Source of the DNA: Maritimibacter fusiformis
Lineage (GTDB): Bacteria > Pseudomonadota > Alphaproteobacteria > Rhodobacterales > Rhodobacteraceae
Reading direction: 5' to 3'
Assembly: GCF_008086115.1 (NCBI RefSeq)
Contig: NZ_VSIY01000015.1
Coordinates: forward strand, 372,001 to 436,000
Length of the DNA: 64,000 bases
The position numbers and the translations under genes were made by a program. The notes under the pieces are model-generated. The model searched no databases. It saw only the letters and a program-made list of their open reading frames with translations, and was not told where the DNA came from. Positions 36,146-45,176 of the stretch are shown piece by piece (the first letter of the stretch is position 1; each line of letters begins with the position of its first letter).

Positions 36146-38233
36146 ATGAAACCGGTTCTGGCGCAGATGTTCCGCCCCACGATCCTGCTGGCCCTGGCTC
36201 TGATGGCGGTGATCGTGATGATGATCCTGCCGATGCCGGCCTGGGTGCTCGACATCGGTCTTGCCGCGTCATTTGCGCTGGCGATCCTGATGTTCACGGT
36301 GACCCTGTTCATCGAGCGGCCGCTGGATTTCTCGGCCTTTCCGACCGTGCTGCTGGCCTCGCTGATGCTGCGGCTGTCGCTTAACGTGTCCTCGACCAAG
36401 CTGATCATCGGCGAGGGCCATTCCGGCACCTCCGCGGCGGGCAACGTGATCGAGGGCTTCGCCAATTTCGTGATGTCGGGCAGCATTTTCCTGGGCCTGG
36501 TGGTGTTCGGCGTTCTGCTGATCGTCAATTTCATCGTGATCACCAAGGGTGCCGGCCGGATGGCCGAAGTGGGCGCGCGCTTTGCGCTCGACGCGATGCC
36601 GGGCAAGCAGCTGGCGATCGACGCGGATGTGGCGTCGGGCGCGATCGGCCATGACGAGGCCAAGGCAAGACGCGAACGCGAACAGGCGGAAACCACGTTT
36701 TTCGGGTCGCTCGACGGGGCGTCGAAATTCGTCAAGGGCGATGCCATCGCCGGGCTTCTGATCACGCTGCTCAACATCGTGATGGGCCTGATCATGGGGG
36801 TCGCGATTCATGACATGGACCTTGGCCGGGCGTTCGAGACCTATGCGATCCTGACGGTCGGCGATGGTCTGGTCAGCCAGATACCCGCTGTGATCATCTC
36901 GATCGCTTCGGCGTTGCTCCTGGCGCGCGGCGGCGCGACCGGCCCGACCGATCTGGCGCTGTTCGCGCAGCTTGGCCGCTACCCGCCGGCGCTGACGACG
37001 GTGGCGGTGCTGCTGGCCCTGTTCGCCCTGGTGCCCGGCCTGCCGTTCGTGCCTTTCTTGGCGGGCGCCATCGGGTTGGGCGGGGCGGCCTGGTGGGTGC
37101 ATCGCAAGACAAAGGCTGCGGATGCGGCGCGTGCGGTCGCCGACGCGCATCCGGCCGAGACCAAGCCGCGCGACTCGCTCGGAGATGTGCTCGATCTTGA
37201 CGATATCCACGTCGAATTCGCGACCGACCTGGTGACCCTTGTGCTTGACCCGGCCACCGGACTGGACGCGCGTATCGCCAACATGCGCACGCATGTGGCC
37301 AGCGTCTATGGCCTGATCCTGCCCGAGATCCGGCTGACCGACGACCCGTCGCTGCCGCAGGGACATTACGTCGTGCGCGTGCAGGGGGTCGAACAGGCGC
37401 GCGACAGGCTGCAACCGGCCCGGGTGCTTGCCATTCTTGGCGGGGCCGAGGCCGAACTGCCGCCCGGTGATGATGTAGAAGAGCCGGTCTACCGCGCCCC
37501 GGCCCGGTGGATCGCCGCGGAAATGCAGGAAGACGCAGCCTTGCAGGGCGCCACGGTGGTAACCCCGACCGAGGTTCTGGCCACGCACCTTCTTGAGGTG
37601 ATGAAACAGAATTTCGCACGCCTTCTCAGCCTCAAGGCGCTGCGACGGTTGCTCGACGAATTCACCAACCTCTCCGACCCGGCCCGGGCCGAGGCCAACC
37701 GCCGGTTGCTCGACGAACTGGTGCCCGACAAGGTGCCGGTCGACCTGCTGCTGTCGGTGCTGCGTCTGTTGCTGGACGAACGCGTGTCGGTCCGAAACCT
37801 GCCAGCCATCCTCGAGGCCATCGCCGAGGCCCGACAGGGCCAGGCCGGACCGGAGGCGATCTGCGAACACGTGCGCCAGCGGCTCGGGTTCCAGTTGATC
37901 GCCGAGATCAGGCGCGAGGACGGGACGCTGCCGCTGGTGCAGCTTGCCCCGGAGTGGGAAGAGACCTTCACCGCCTACCAAGTGGGTGGCGATGGCGGGC
38001 CGCAGGACATCGCGCTGCCGCCGGAGGCGTTCAACAGGCTGGCCTCGGGTATTGCCGACCGGATCGCCAAGGCGGGCGAGAAGGGCGTCTATCCCGCGCT
38101 CGTCACCTCGACCCGCCGCCGCCGTTTCCTGCGCACCGTCCTGACCGCCAAGGGGTTGGCCAACCCGGTGTTTTCCTTCGAGGAAATCGGCACGGATGCG
38201 CGCCCGGCGCTGGTCGGCCTGGTACCGGCATGA
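36146..38233 (+). CDS. flhA: Flagellar export gate protein FlhA
   Basis: This 695-residue protein has eight membrane segments (to about 330) and a cytoplasmic export-platform domain. The FHIPEP signature region is seen in 'LNVSSTKLIIGEGHSGTSAAGNVIEGFANFVM' (split across residues 80-112) and 'GAGRMAEVGARFALDAMPGKQLAIDADV'. AGGGCGG precedes the ATG. Its stop overlaps fliR in ATGA. Length is normal. Confidence 0.97.
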   Translation: MKPVLAQMFRPTILLALALMAVIVMMILPMPAWVLDIGLAASFALAILMFTVTLFIERPLDFSAFPTVLLASLMLRLSLNVSSTKLIIGEGHSGTSAAGNVIEGFANFVMSGSIFLGLVVFGVLLIVNFIVITKGAGRMAEVGARFALDAMPGKQLAIDADVASGAIGHDEAKARREREQAETTFFGSLDGASKFVKGDAIAGLLITLLNIVMGLIMGVAIHDMDLGRAFETYAILTVGDGLVSQIPAVIISIASALLLARGGATGPTDLALFAQLGRYPPALTTVAVLLALFALVPGLPFVPFLAGAIGLGGAAWWVHRKTKAADAARAVADAHPAETKPRDSLGDVLDLDDIHVEFATDLVTLVLDPATGLDARIANMRTHVASVYGLILPEIRLTDDPSLPQGHYVVRVQGVEQARDRLQPARVLAILGGAEAELPPGDDVEEPVYRAPARWIAAEMQEDAALQGATVVTPTEVLATHLLEVMKQNFARLLSLKALRRLLDEFTNLSDPARAEANRRLLDELVPDKVPVDLLLSVLRLLLDERVSVRNLPAILEAIAEARQGQAGPEAICEHVRQRLGFQLIAEIRREDGTLPLVQLAPEWEETFTAYQVGGDGGPQDIALPPEAFNRLASGIADRIAKAGEKGVYPALVTSTRRRRFLRTVLTAKGLANPVFSFEEIGTDARPALVGLVPA

Positions 38234-39003
38234 CGGCGGCGGCAACGGCGCTGGCGGAACTGGGTCAGGACTGGCTGGCGCTGGGCTTCGTTGTGTTCCT
38301 GCGGGTGGGCGCGGCGATGGCGCTGTTTCCGGCCTTCGGCGAACGCTCGGTGCCCGAACGGGTGCGCCTCATGCTCGCACTGGCGTTCACCGTGATCGTC
38401 GCCCCGGCGGTTGCGCCGGTGGTCGAGCCGGTCATGTCCGGCGGCAACTGGGGCCGGTTCGTCCTGACCGAAACCCTGGCCGGGCTGGCCATCGGCGTGG
38501 TAATCCGCCTGTTCGTGCTGGTCCTGCAGATGGCCGGGTCGATCGCCGCGCAATCGACCTCGCTGGCGCAGATTTTCGGCGGCGCGAATGTCGATCCACA
38601 GCCGGCGATGGGCCATGTGCTGATGGTCGCCGGGCTGGCGCTGGCGGTGATGCTGGGGCTGCACGTGCGGCTGACCGAAGTGCTGGTCCAGTCCTATGAC
38701 GCCTTTCGTCCCGGGGTGCTGCCCGGGGCCGACCTGTTCACCGCCTGGGGCCGCGCCCATGTCGGGCGGGCCTTTGCGCTGGCCTTCACGCTGGCCGCGC
38801 CATTCGTCGTCGCCTCGCTGGTCTACAACCTGGCGCTTGGGGTGATCAACCGGGCGATGCCGCAACTCATGGTCGCCTTCGTCGGGGCACCGGCGATCAC
38901 CGCGGGCGGGCTATTGCTGTTGTTCCTGGTCGCGCCGCTTCTGATCGGGCTGTGGGGCGACGGGCTGCTCGTGGTCCTGGCCGATCCGTTCGGAGCGCCG
39001 TGA
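38230..39003 (+). CDS. fliR: Flagellar export gate protein FliR
   Basis: This 257-residue protein has six hydrophobic segments and the FliR pattern 'FLRVGAAMALFPAFGERSVPERVRLMLAL'-type start (residues 23-51) and 'AAQSTSLAQIFGGANVDPQPAMG'-type middle (116-138). It starts in an ATGA overlap with flhA and ends in a TGATG overlap with flhB, so flhA-fliR-flhB are tightly coupled. Confidence 0.95.
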   Translation: MTAAATALAELGQDWLALGFVVFLRVGAAMALFPAFGERSVPERVRLMLALAFTVIVAPAVAPVVEPVMSGGNWGRFVLTETLAGLAIGVVIRLFVLVLQMAGSIAAQSTSLAQIFGGANVDPQPAMGHVLMVAGLALAVMLGLHVRLTEVLVQSYDAFRPGVLPGADLFTAWGRAHVGRAFALAFTLAAPFVVASLVYNLALGVINRAMPQLMVAFVGAPAITAGGLLLLFLVAPLLIGLWGDGLLVVLADPFGAP

Positions 39004-40112
39004 TGGCCGAGGGTCAGGACGAAGACAAACAATATGAACCGACGCAGAAAAAGCTCGATGACGCGCGCCGCAAGGGCGAGGTGCCGCGCTCGGCCGACCT
39101 GACCGCCGCGGCCAGCTACGGCGGGTTCCTGGTGGTGGCGCTGTCGGTCGGCGGCCCGCTGCTGACCGGGCTTGGCGCCGTCCTGACCGGGCTGATCGCG
39201 CGGCCCGACAGCCTGTCGGCGGACCTGTTTTCCGGCGGGCACTGGCCGATCCTTGGCACGATCCTGGCGGGTATCGCCGGTGGGTTGGCCCCGTGGCTTC
39301 TGGTGCCGGCGGCCCTGGCAATCGTGTCGGTCGTGGTGCAGCGCAGTTTCGTTGTCGCGCCCGAGAAACTGAAACCCAAGGCAAGCCGGATCGGCCTTTT
39401 GTCCAATGCCAAGAACAAGTTCGGGCGCTCCGGACTGTTCGAGTTCGCCAAGAGTTTCTTCAAGCTCACGGTCTATTCCGCCGTGCTTGGCGTGTTTCTG
39501 TGGCGCCGGATGCCCGAGGTGGTCGGGACGCTGGCGCTGTCGCCGGCGATGGCGACGGCGGTTCTGCTCGATCTTTGCGTGCAGTTCCTGTCGCTGGTCG
39601 TGCTGATCGCGCTGGCAATCGGTGCCGTCGATTTCCTGTGGCAGCGCCACGAGCATCTGCGCCGCCACAGGATGTCGCGCAAGGAAATGATGGACGAGGC
39701 CAAGCAGGCCGAGGGCGACCCGCACATGAAACAGCAGCGACGGCAGCGCGGTTATGACATCGCGATGAACCGGATGCTCGCGGATGTGCCCGAAGCCGAC
39801 GTGGTCGTGGTGAACCCGACGCATTACGCCGTGGCCCTGAAATGGAGCCGCGCGCCGGGGGCCGCGCCGATCTGCGTGGCGAAAGGCGTGGACGAGATCG
39901 CCGCGCGCATCCGCGAGGTCGCGGCCGAGGCCGGCGTGCCGATCCATCGCGATCCGCCGTGCGCGCGGGCGATCCATGCCAGCGTCGGGGTCGGCGAGGA
40001 GATCAGGCCGGAGCATTACCAGCAGATCGCCGCGGCGATCCGATTTGCCGAGGCGATGCGGCAGAAGATGCGGGCACGGACCGGCCGCATATCCGGGCCG
40101 GCACCGCGATGA
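39003..40112 (+). CDS. flhB: Flagellar export specificity switch protein FlhB
   Basis: This 369-residue protein has four membrane segments and the cytoplasmic domain with the autocleavage site 'NPTH' at residues 271-274, preceded by 'DVVVV' and followed by 'YAVALKW'. The N-terminus 'EPTQKKLDDARRKGEVPRS' is diagnostic. FlhB switches export from rod/hook to filament substrates together with FliK (50645-52564). It starts one base before the fliR stop ends. Confidence 0.97.
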   Translation: MAEGQDEDKQYEPTQKKLDDARRKGEVPRSADLTAAASYGGFLVVALSVGGPLLTGLGAVLTGLIARPDSLSADLFSGGHWPILGTILAGIAGGLAPWLLVPAALAIVSVVVQRSFVVAPEKLKPKASRIGLLSNAKNKFGRSGLFEFAKSFFKLTVYSAVLGVFLWRRMPEVVGTLALSPAMATAVLLDLCVQFLSLVVLIALAIGAVDFLWQRHEHLRRHRMSRKEMMDEAKQAEGDPHMKQQRRQRGYDIAMNRMLADVPEADVVVVNPTHYAVALKWSRAPGAAPICVAKGVDEIAARIREVAAEAGVPIHRDPPCARAIHASVGVGEEIRPEHYQQIAAAIRFAEAMRQKMRARTGRISGPAPR

Positions 40113-40507
40113 CCACGGAACTGGCAGGGATGGCGGAGGTGACGCAGTTGATCCTCGACGCCGAACTTGCGCGGTTGCGGCGTATCAGCGACGAGGTTGC
40201 CGGCCTGCGGGCGGCGATTGCTGACCTGGATCGGGACGTGCGCGCGCGGGCGGGGCAACTCGCGGAACCGCAAGATGCCGATTGTGCGCGCATGGCCGGG
40301 CGCGACGGACCGTGGCTTGACTGGGTCGCGGCGCGGCGGCGCGCGTTGATGGGCGCGTTGGCCGATGCCGCCGCGCGGCGTGAAGCGCAAAGGGTCGTGA
40401 CCCGGCGCGCCTTCGGGCGGGTCGAGGCGATCTCGGGTCTTGAGCAACTGGGAGAGGCCGAGCAGAAGCAGCGCGCGCAGCGGCGGCTGTTCACCGACGC
40501 GCGCTAG
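40109..40507 (+). CDS. Small helical flagellar protein, possibly FliJ-like
   Basis: This 132-residue protein is almost wholly helical with heptad-like Leu/Ala and many Arg/Glu ('RRRALMGALADAAARREAQ'), as in FliJ-type coiled-coil chaperones. It starts in an ATGA overlap with flhB. The cluster otherwise lacks a fliJ gene next to fliI, so this is the best candidate, but no diagnostic motif is present and the call is tentative. Its stop is 2 bases from the stop of the convergent FliL-like gene. Confidence 0.45.
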   Translation: MTTELAGMAEVTQLILDAELARLRRISDEVAGLRAAIADLDRDVRARAGQLAEPQDADCARMAGRDGPWLDWVAARRRALMGALADAAARREAQRVVTRRAFGRVEAISGLEQLGEAEQKQRAQRRLFTDAR

Positions 40508-40509
40508 CT

Positions 40510-41019
40510 TCAGAGATCCTGGCGGGCGAGGTCGGTAATCAGCACATCCACGACTTGCGGCCCGACGGCGCCCTGCGCCACCTCGGTCAGGGCAGCGCGC
40601 AGGCTGTCCATCCGGCCGAGCTGGGTGAACACGCCGTCGAAACCACCCGCATTGGCATGGTCGAACAGGACCTGGAGGAAGACATCCCGCAGTTTCGGTT
40701 CACGCTGATAGATCGCTTCGGTCTGGCCCGACACCACCTCGAGGCTCAGGGACATCACGACCAGCGCGGCGATGTCGGTGTCGTGCACCACGGGGATGAC
40801 GAACTGGTTGTTTATCTTTACGAAATCCGTGCCGCCGGTGCCTTCGTCGCCATGGCCGCTGTCCACGGGCAGGGCGGCGACAGGCGCGGTTGCGTCGCCA
40901 CAGGGATTGACCGCGTCAGCCAACGGCGGTGCCGGGTCGGGGCGCAGCAGGAAGCCGGCACCCCCCCCGGCGGCAAGGCCGAGGAGGGCGAGGATAAGGG
41001 GAAGCAGCTTGGCCATCAT
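40510..41019 (-). CDS. Second FliL-family-like membrane protein
   Basis: This 169-residue protein has one N-terminal membrane helix ('LLPLILALLGLAAGGGAGFLL', about 5-25) and a periplasmic domain with 'FVIPVV' and 'ALVVMSLSLEVVSGQTEAI', 'LRDVFLQVLFDHANAGGFDG', which follows the FliL pattern (strand, helix, then 'VDVLITDLARQ' C-terminus). Related flagellar clusters carry such a gene after flgH. Start may be 41019 or the next codon. It is the distal gene of the leftward rod/ring operon. A distinct role from the fliL at 30446 is likely but unknown. Confidence 0.7.
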   Translation of the reverse strand: MMAKLLPLILALLGLAAGGGAGFLLRPDPAPPLADAVNPCGDATAPVAALPVDSGHGDEGTGGTDFVKINNQFVIPVVHDTDIAALVVMSLSLEVVSGQTEAIYQREPKLRDVFLQVLFDHANAGGFDGVFTQLGRMDSLRAALTEVAQGAVGPQVVDVLITDLARQDL

Positions 41020-41023
41020 GCGC

Positions 41024-41755
41024 TCAGAACGGCAGGACGATGTCGGTCAGCTGCTGACCGTAGCGCGGCTGCTGCATGTCGGTGATCTGCCCGCGCCCGC
41101 CGTAGGAAATCCGTGCCGACGCGATCTTGTCGTAGGGAATCTCGTTCTGACGGGAAATATCCTCGGGCCGGACGTAGCCGGTGACCAGCAATTCGCGCAG
41201 TTCGTTGTTGACCCGCACTTCCTGGCTGCCCTGGATCTGCAACACGCCGTTGGGCAGCGTGCCGACCACCGTGGCGGCAACCCGGAGCGTCAGTTCCTCG
41301 TTGCGCCGCGTGGTGCCGTCGCCCGCACTGGCGCCGGTCGAGGTGACCGCGACGCCGGGATCAAGCGCGACATTGGCGAAGGGGCCCAGTTGCGGCAGGC
41401 CGAGGAAGGCGGCGATGGTCATCTTCTCGGACCCCGACCGACCACGTTCGGTCATGTTGGAGAACTCGGCCTCGTCGTCGATCTCGATCACCACCGTCAG
41501 GATGTCGCCCGCCGCCTGCGCCCTGCGATCCCCCAGAAGCGAGCGCCGTCCGCCGGTCCAGAGCGAGGCGTCATCGGCGGCGGCGCGCGCGGTGATGTCG
41601 TGAGGCAGCGGCAGGGTGTTCATCGCCGCGGCCTCGCGCGTGCCCTCGATGCCGGTCAGGGCCGGGGGGCGGCCGATGTTTTCCAGCCGGTCGCCGCAGC
41701 CGGAAAGCGTGACGATCAGGGCCGCGATGGCGATGAAAGGGGTGCGAAGACGCAT
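41024..41755 (-). CDS. flgH: Flagellar L-ring protein FlgH
   Basis: This 243-residue lipoprotein forms the outer-membrane ring. The lipobox 'VTLSGC' places the acylated cysteine at residue 20. Family features are 'SLWTGGRRSLLGDRRAQAAGDILTVVIEIDDEA' (split 65-97) and 'GNLP/GVLQIQGSQEVRVNNELRELLVTGYVRPEDI'-type C-terminus. It follows flgA by 6 bases. Confidence 0.95.
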   Translation of the reverse strand: MRLRTPFIAIAALIVTLSGCGDRLENIGRPPALTGIEGTREAAAMNTLPLPHDITARAAADDASLWTGGRRSLLGDRRAQAAGDILTVVIEIDDEAEFSNMTERGRSGSEKMTIAAFLGLPQLGPFANVALDPGVAVTSTGASAGDGTTRRNEELTLRVAATVVGTLPNGVLQIQGSQEVRVNNELRELLVTGYVRPEDISRQNEIPYDKIASARISYGGRGQITDMQQPRYGQQLTDIVLPF

Positions 41756-41761
41756 ATGGGG

Positions 41762-42208
41762 TTACTCCTGGGGCAGCAATGAAGGGGAAAGCGGGCCGAC
41801 CGAAACGGTGCCGTCGGCGCGGACATGACCGGACACGGTGTGGCGCGAGGCGAGGTTCATCACCCGCAGCCGGTCGCCGATCCCGGCGCGCGCCAGCGCC
41901 CGGCCCTCGGCGGCGATGGCCAGGCCGCCGGTGCGATAGATCAGCGTGACGATCTGGTTGCGCTCGACGATTGCGGGCGGGCCGAGATCCTCGATGCGGA
42001 TCGGGCGGCCGGCATAGAGCACCACGCGGGCCTCCAGCCCGACGGCCTCGTCGATGGCGACATAGGTGCCGGGCACCTCGTGGGCGGCCAGCGTGACATC
42101 GCCGGGCGCCAGGATTGCCTGCGCCCGGATGGTGCGGGCAGCCAGCACGGTTTCGGCCGTGGCGGGCGGGGCGATGGCCAGCGCGACGAGAAAGGCGAGA
42201 CGCAACAT
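41762..42208 (-). CDS. flgA: P-ring chaperone FlgA
   Basis: This 148-residue periplasmic protein assists FlgI assembly. A signal peptide ('LAFLVALAIAPPATA') is followed by an SAF-type domain: 'TIRAQAILAPGDVTL', 'GLEARVVLYAGRPIRIEDLGPP' and 'RNQIVTLIYRTGGLAI'. It is of the short form. It starts in a TGATG overlap with flgG. Confidence 0.9.
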   Translation of the reverse strand: MLRLAFLVALAIAPPATAETVLAARTIRAQAILAPGDVTLAAHEVPGTYVAIDEAVGLEARVVLYAGRPIRIEDLGPPAIVERNQIVTLIYRTGGLAIAAEGRALARAGIGDRLRVMNLASRHTVSGHVRADGTVSVGPLSPSLLPQE

Positions 42209-42993
42209 CAGCGCACCTGCGTTGCGGCGGCGAGCATCTGGTCGGCGGCGGTGATGACCTTGGAGTTCAGCTCATAGCCGCGCTGGGCCTCGATCAGTTC
42301 GGTGATTTCGCGCACCGCGTCGACCGAGCTTTGCTCGAGATAGCCCTGGCGAAGCGCGCCCAGTCCGTCCTCGCCCGGCACGCCGACCAGCGGCGGACCC
42401 GAGGCCGCGGTTTCGCGGAAGGTGTTCGATCCGATCGCCTCGAGCCCCTTTTCGTTGGTGAACTGCGCCAGTGTGAACTGGCCCAGAAGCTGCGCCTCGA
42501 CCTCGTCGTTGAAATAGGCATAGACCTCGCCGTCGGCGTTGATCGAGATTGCGCGCACGTCGGAGGGAACGGTGATGTCGGGCACCACCGGGTAGCCGTC
42601 CGAGGTCACGATCAGCCCGTCGCCGGTGCGTTTCAACCCGCCATCGCGGGTGAACCCCGACGCGCCCGAGGGCAGCGTGACCTCGAGATAGCCGCGCCCT
42701 TCGATGGCGATGTCAAGATCGCCGCCGGTCTGGTCGAGCGCGCCCTGCTGGATCATCATCGTGACCGCTGCCGGGCGCACGCCAAGGCCAAGCTGCACGC
42801 CGGTCGGCAGCACGGTGCCGTCGGCGGCGTTGATCGTGCCGGCGCGCGTCAGTTGTTGATAATGCAGGTCGGCAAACTCGGCGCGGCGGGCGTTGTAGCC
42901 GGTGGTCGACATGTTGGCGAGGTTGTTCGAGATCGTCTCGACCCGCATCTGCTGGGCCAGCATCCCGGTGGCGGCGATATTCAGGGCACGCAT
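42208..42993 (-). CDS. flgG: Flagellar distal rod protein FlgG
   Basis: This 261-residue protein builds the distal rod. The N-terminus 'ALNIAATGMLAQQMRVETIS' and 'NNLANMSTTGYN' and the C-terminus 'VREITELIEAQRGYELNSKVI' are diagnostic, and its length matches FlgG. AAGGAGG precedes the ATG. It is 15 bases after flgF. Confidence 0.96.
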   Translation of the reverse strand: MRALNIAATGMLAQQMRVETISNNLANMSTTGYNARRAEFADLHYQQLTRAGTINAADGTVLPTGVQLGLGVRPAAVTMMIQQGALDQTGGDLDIAIEGRGYLEVTLPSGASGFTRDGGLKRTGDGLIVTSDGYPVVPDITVPSDVRAISINADGEVYAYFNDEVEAQLLGQFTLAQFTNEKGLEAIGSNTFRETAASGPPLVGVPGEDGLGALRQGYLEQSSVDAVREITELIEAQRGYELNSKVITAADQMLAAATQVR

Positions 42994-43008
42994 AGCGGCC
43001 TCCTTCGG

Positions 43009-43728
43009 TTAGCGGCCAAGCGACCGGATCACGCCGCGGATGCGCTCATCCTCGCGGTCGAGAAAGGTCTGGCCCTGTTCGTAGGCGCGTTGGATTTCGA
43101 TCATCCGGGTGACTTCGGCGATCGGATCCACATTCGATTTCTCAAGAAACCCTTGCAGGATGCGCGCGCCCTCGATCACCGGCAGGGCGCCGCCGGGAGC
43201 CTCGAAGCGCACGCCGTCGCGGTGGCTGAGGTCGGTCGGGTCGGCGGGCAGGTAAAGCCCGATCTCGGTCAGCGGGCGACCGTCGGCGGACATGGTGCCA
43301 TCGGCGGCAACGGCGACGGCGCGCGCATCTGGCGGCACGAACACCGGCGCGCCGCCGGCATCCAGCAGGCGCAACCCGTCCAGCGTGACCAGTTCGCCGG
43401 TCTCCGATGGTGTGAAACTGCCCGCGCGGGTCAGAAGTGGGCCTTCCGGCCCCTCGACCATGAAAAACCCATCGCCCTCGATGGCGAGGTCGAAGGTGCC
43501 GCCGGTCTGGGCCAGTGGTGCCTGGTCCAGCCGGGTGTCGCGGACATTGCCCAGCGCCATCGACAGCGACGGGTCGCCATTGCCCAGCGCGGCCACGAAT
43601 TCCGAAAAGATCACGCCCTGGCGCCGGTAGCCTGTGGTCGAGGCGTTGGCGATATTGTGGGCGACCGCCTCCATCTCGGACATCAGGCCGGACTGGCGGG
43701 TGAGGGTGGTGTAAAGCGCCGCGTCCAT
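43009..43728 (-). CDS. flgF: Flagellar proximal rod protein FlgF
   Basis: This 239-residue rod protein has the family N-terminus ('LTRQSGLMSEMEAVAHNIAN', 'ASTTGYRRQGVIFSEF') and C-terminus ('IAEVTRMIEIQRAYEQGQ'). Together with its position between fliQ and flgG and its length, this identifies FlgF rather than FlgG. One base separates its start from the fliQ stop. Confidence 0.93.
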   Translation of the reverse strand: MDAALYTTLTRQSGLMSEMEAVAHNIANASTTGYRRQGVIFSEFVAALGNGDPSLSMALGNVRDTRLDQAPLAQTGGTFDLAIEGDGFFMVEGPEGPLLTRAGSFTPSETGELVTLDGLRLLDAGGAPVFVPPDARAVAVAADGTMSADGRPLTEIGLYLPADPTDLSHRDGVRFEAPGGALPVIEGARILQGFLEKSNVDPIAEVTRMIEIQRAYEQGQTFLDREDERIRGVIRSLGR

Positions 43729-43729
43729 G

Positions 43730-43999
43730 TCAGCTTGCCGCGATCAGGGGGATGATGGTGTCCTGGAAAAACCCGGTCAGGGTCGAGGACATGAAGCCCA
43801 TCGAGACCCAGAACACCGCCAGGATCGCCGCCAGTTTGGGCACGAAGGTCAGGGTCATTTCCTGGATCGAGGTCAGCGCCTGAAACAGCCCGACCGCGAC
43901 ACCCGCGACCAGCGCCACCGACAGGATCGGCAGCGAGATGATCACCGCGTTCCACAGTCCCGCGCGCATGGTGTCGAAAAAGACGATTTCCCCCATCAT
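43730..43999 (-). CDS. fliQ: Flagellar export gate protein FliQ
   Basis: This 89-residue protein has two membrane helices and the FliQ pattern 'LPILSVALVAGVAVGLFQALTSIQEMTL'-like (residues 23-50) with 'FVPKLAAILAVFW'. It completes the FliP/FliQ/FliR gate. The start codon touches the fliE stop (TAATG); a second ATG follows directly at 43996. Confidence 0.95.
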   Translation of the reverse strand: MMGEIVFFDTMRAGLWNAVIISLPILSVALVAGVAVGLFQALTSIQEMTLTFVPKLAAILAVFWVSMGFMSSTLTGFFQDTIIPLIAAS

Positions 44000-44289
44000 T
44001 ACACCGGCATCCGCAGGATTTCCTGGTAGGCCTCGACGACCTTGTTTCGCACCGTCACGGCGGTTTCGACCGCCAGTTCGGACTGCGCCAGCGCCATCAC
44101 CAGCGCGTGCGGATCGGCCCCGCCGGTCATCGCCGCCTGGGCGATGTCCTCGCCCTGTTTCAGGGTCGCGGCGAAGTCACCGGCGAGGTTGCCGAATGCC
44201 GCGCCTGCCCCGTCCGGCTGCGCCTTTGGCGCGGTGGCCGGGCGGGTGGCCGCATAGCCTTGTGTCGCCAGGGCGGATTTGACGTCCAT
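43999..44289 (-). CDS. fliE: Flagellar hook-basal body protein FliE
   Basis: This 96-residue protein links the MS ring to the rod. The C-terminal half 'MALAQSELAVETAVTVRNKVVEAYQEILRMPV' (split 65-96) is the FliE signature. AGGAGGG lies before the ATG. It lies between flgC and fliQ as usual in alphaproteobacteria. Confidence 0.94.
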   Translation of the reverse strand: MDVKSALATQGYAATRPATAPKAQPDGAGAAFGNLAGDFAATLKQGEDIAQAAMTGGADPHALVMALAQSELAVETAVTVRNKVVEAYQEILRMPV

Positions 44290-44300
44290 TCCGGACCCTC

Positions 44301-44693
44301 CTATCTGCGAAGCAGTTCGAGCAGGCTGCGGCCCATGTCGCGCGCCTGCTCGAACATCTTGAGGTTCGCCTCGTAGCTGCGCTGCGCTTCGCGCGCGTCA
44401 GCGATTTCGATCACCAGATCGACGTTCGATCCATCGTAGTGACCGGTTTCGTCCGCCATCGGATGCGTGGGGTCGTAGATCCGCGGCAGCGCGCCGGGGT
44501 CGAGCCGCACCGGACCGGGTTCGACCCGGCCGGTTGCGCGCCCGTGCTCCAGCACCTGCTCGAAGGCGACGATCTTGCGCCGGTATCCCGGCGTGTCGGT
44601 GTTGGCGATGTTCTCCGACACATGCCTGAGTCGCGCGGCCTGGCTGGCCATGCCGCTGGTCGCCGCGCGGACGGAGGAGAGAAGGTCGCTCAT
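44301..44693 (-). CDS. flgC: Flagellar proximal rod protein FlgC
   Basis: This 130-residue rod protein has 'LRHVSENIANTDTPGYRRK' at the N-terminus and 'REAQRSYEANLKMFEQARDM' at the C-terminus, as in FlgC. AGGAGG precedes the ATG. It lies 11 bases after flgB. Confidence 0.94.
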   Translation of the reverse strand: MSDLLSSVRAATSGMASQAARLRHVSENIANTDTPGYRRKIVAFEQVLEHGRATGRVEPGPVRLDPGALPRIYDPTHPMADETGHYDGSNVDLVIEIADAREAQRSYEANLKMFEQARDMGRSLLELLRR

Positions 44694-44704
44694 GGTCCTG
44701 CCTC

Positions 44705-45094
44705 CTATGCTCGGCCCGAGACGGCGGCGCGCAGGACCGACATCGTCGAGCGATAGATCGCCAGCGCCCTGTCGTGGTCGCGCTTGGCCTCGGCGGCGGC
44801 GAACATCTCGGTTTCAAGGGTGACGGTGTTGCCATCGGGCGAGGCCGCGCCGGGGCGCTGAACCTCGCGCGCGGTCAGCTCGGCGCTGCCGCTTGCACCG
44901 GCAATGTGCCCGGATCGGGTGGCACGCATTGCGTCGCCGCCGGTGCGAAACACCTCGGAGAATGGCGCCAGGTCGCGGGCGCGGTAGCCCGGCGTATCAA
45001 CGTTGGCCACGTTTTCGGCGATGGCCGCCTGACGCGCGGCACCGTATCGCGCCAGGCCCTGCGCCAGTTGAAGGACTTCCAGTTTTTCGAACAT
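44705..45094 (-). CDS. flgB: Flagellar proximal rod protein FlgB
   Basis: This 129-residue rod protein has 'QAAIAENVANVDTPGYRARDL' (21 residues spanning 27-47, here cited without its last residue in the core 'ENVANVDTPGYRA') and the C-terminal helix 'HDRALAIYRSTMSVLRAA'. The ATG at 45094 is chosen because the protein then starts at the conserved 'FEKLEVLQLAQGL'; an upstream ATG at 45124 would overlap the CtrA-like box. It heads the leftward operon flgB-flgC-fliE-fliQ-flgF-flgG-flgA-flgH-FliL-like. Confidence 0.93.
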   Translation of the reverse strand: MFEKLEVLQLAQGLARYGAARQAAIAENVANVDTPGYRARDLAPFSEVFRTGGDAMRATRSGHIAGASGSAELTAREVQRPGAASPDGNTVTLETEMFAAAEAKRDHDRALAIYRSTMSVLRAAVSGRA

Positions 45095-45116
45095 CGGGTT
45101 TCTGCCTCGATTGCGT

Positions 45117-45131
45117 TCAACCAAGGCTTAA
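45117..45131 (-). promoter_or_regulatory. CtrA-like box between flgB and fliI
   Basis: On the minus strand TTAA-GCCTTGG-TTGA matches TTAA-N7-TTAA with one mismatch, 23 bases before flgB and 46 bases from fliI. A 12-base palindrome CGTTTATAAACG lies close by at 45140-45151 on the fliI side. Confidence 0.45.
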
Positions 45132-45176
45132 CTCTGATTCGTTTATAAACGGTTTCACCAAGGCCGGGAGGGCAGG

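Noticed and set aside
45140..45151. Palindrome CGTTTATAAACG as a fliI operator
   Set aside because: It is a perfect 12-base palindrome, but a single AT-rich copy near a promoter is not enough to claim a regulator site; noted only beside the CtrA-like box.
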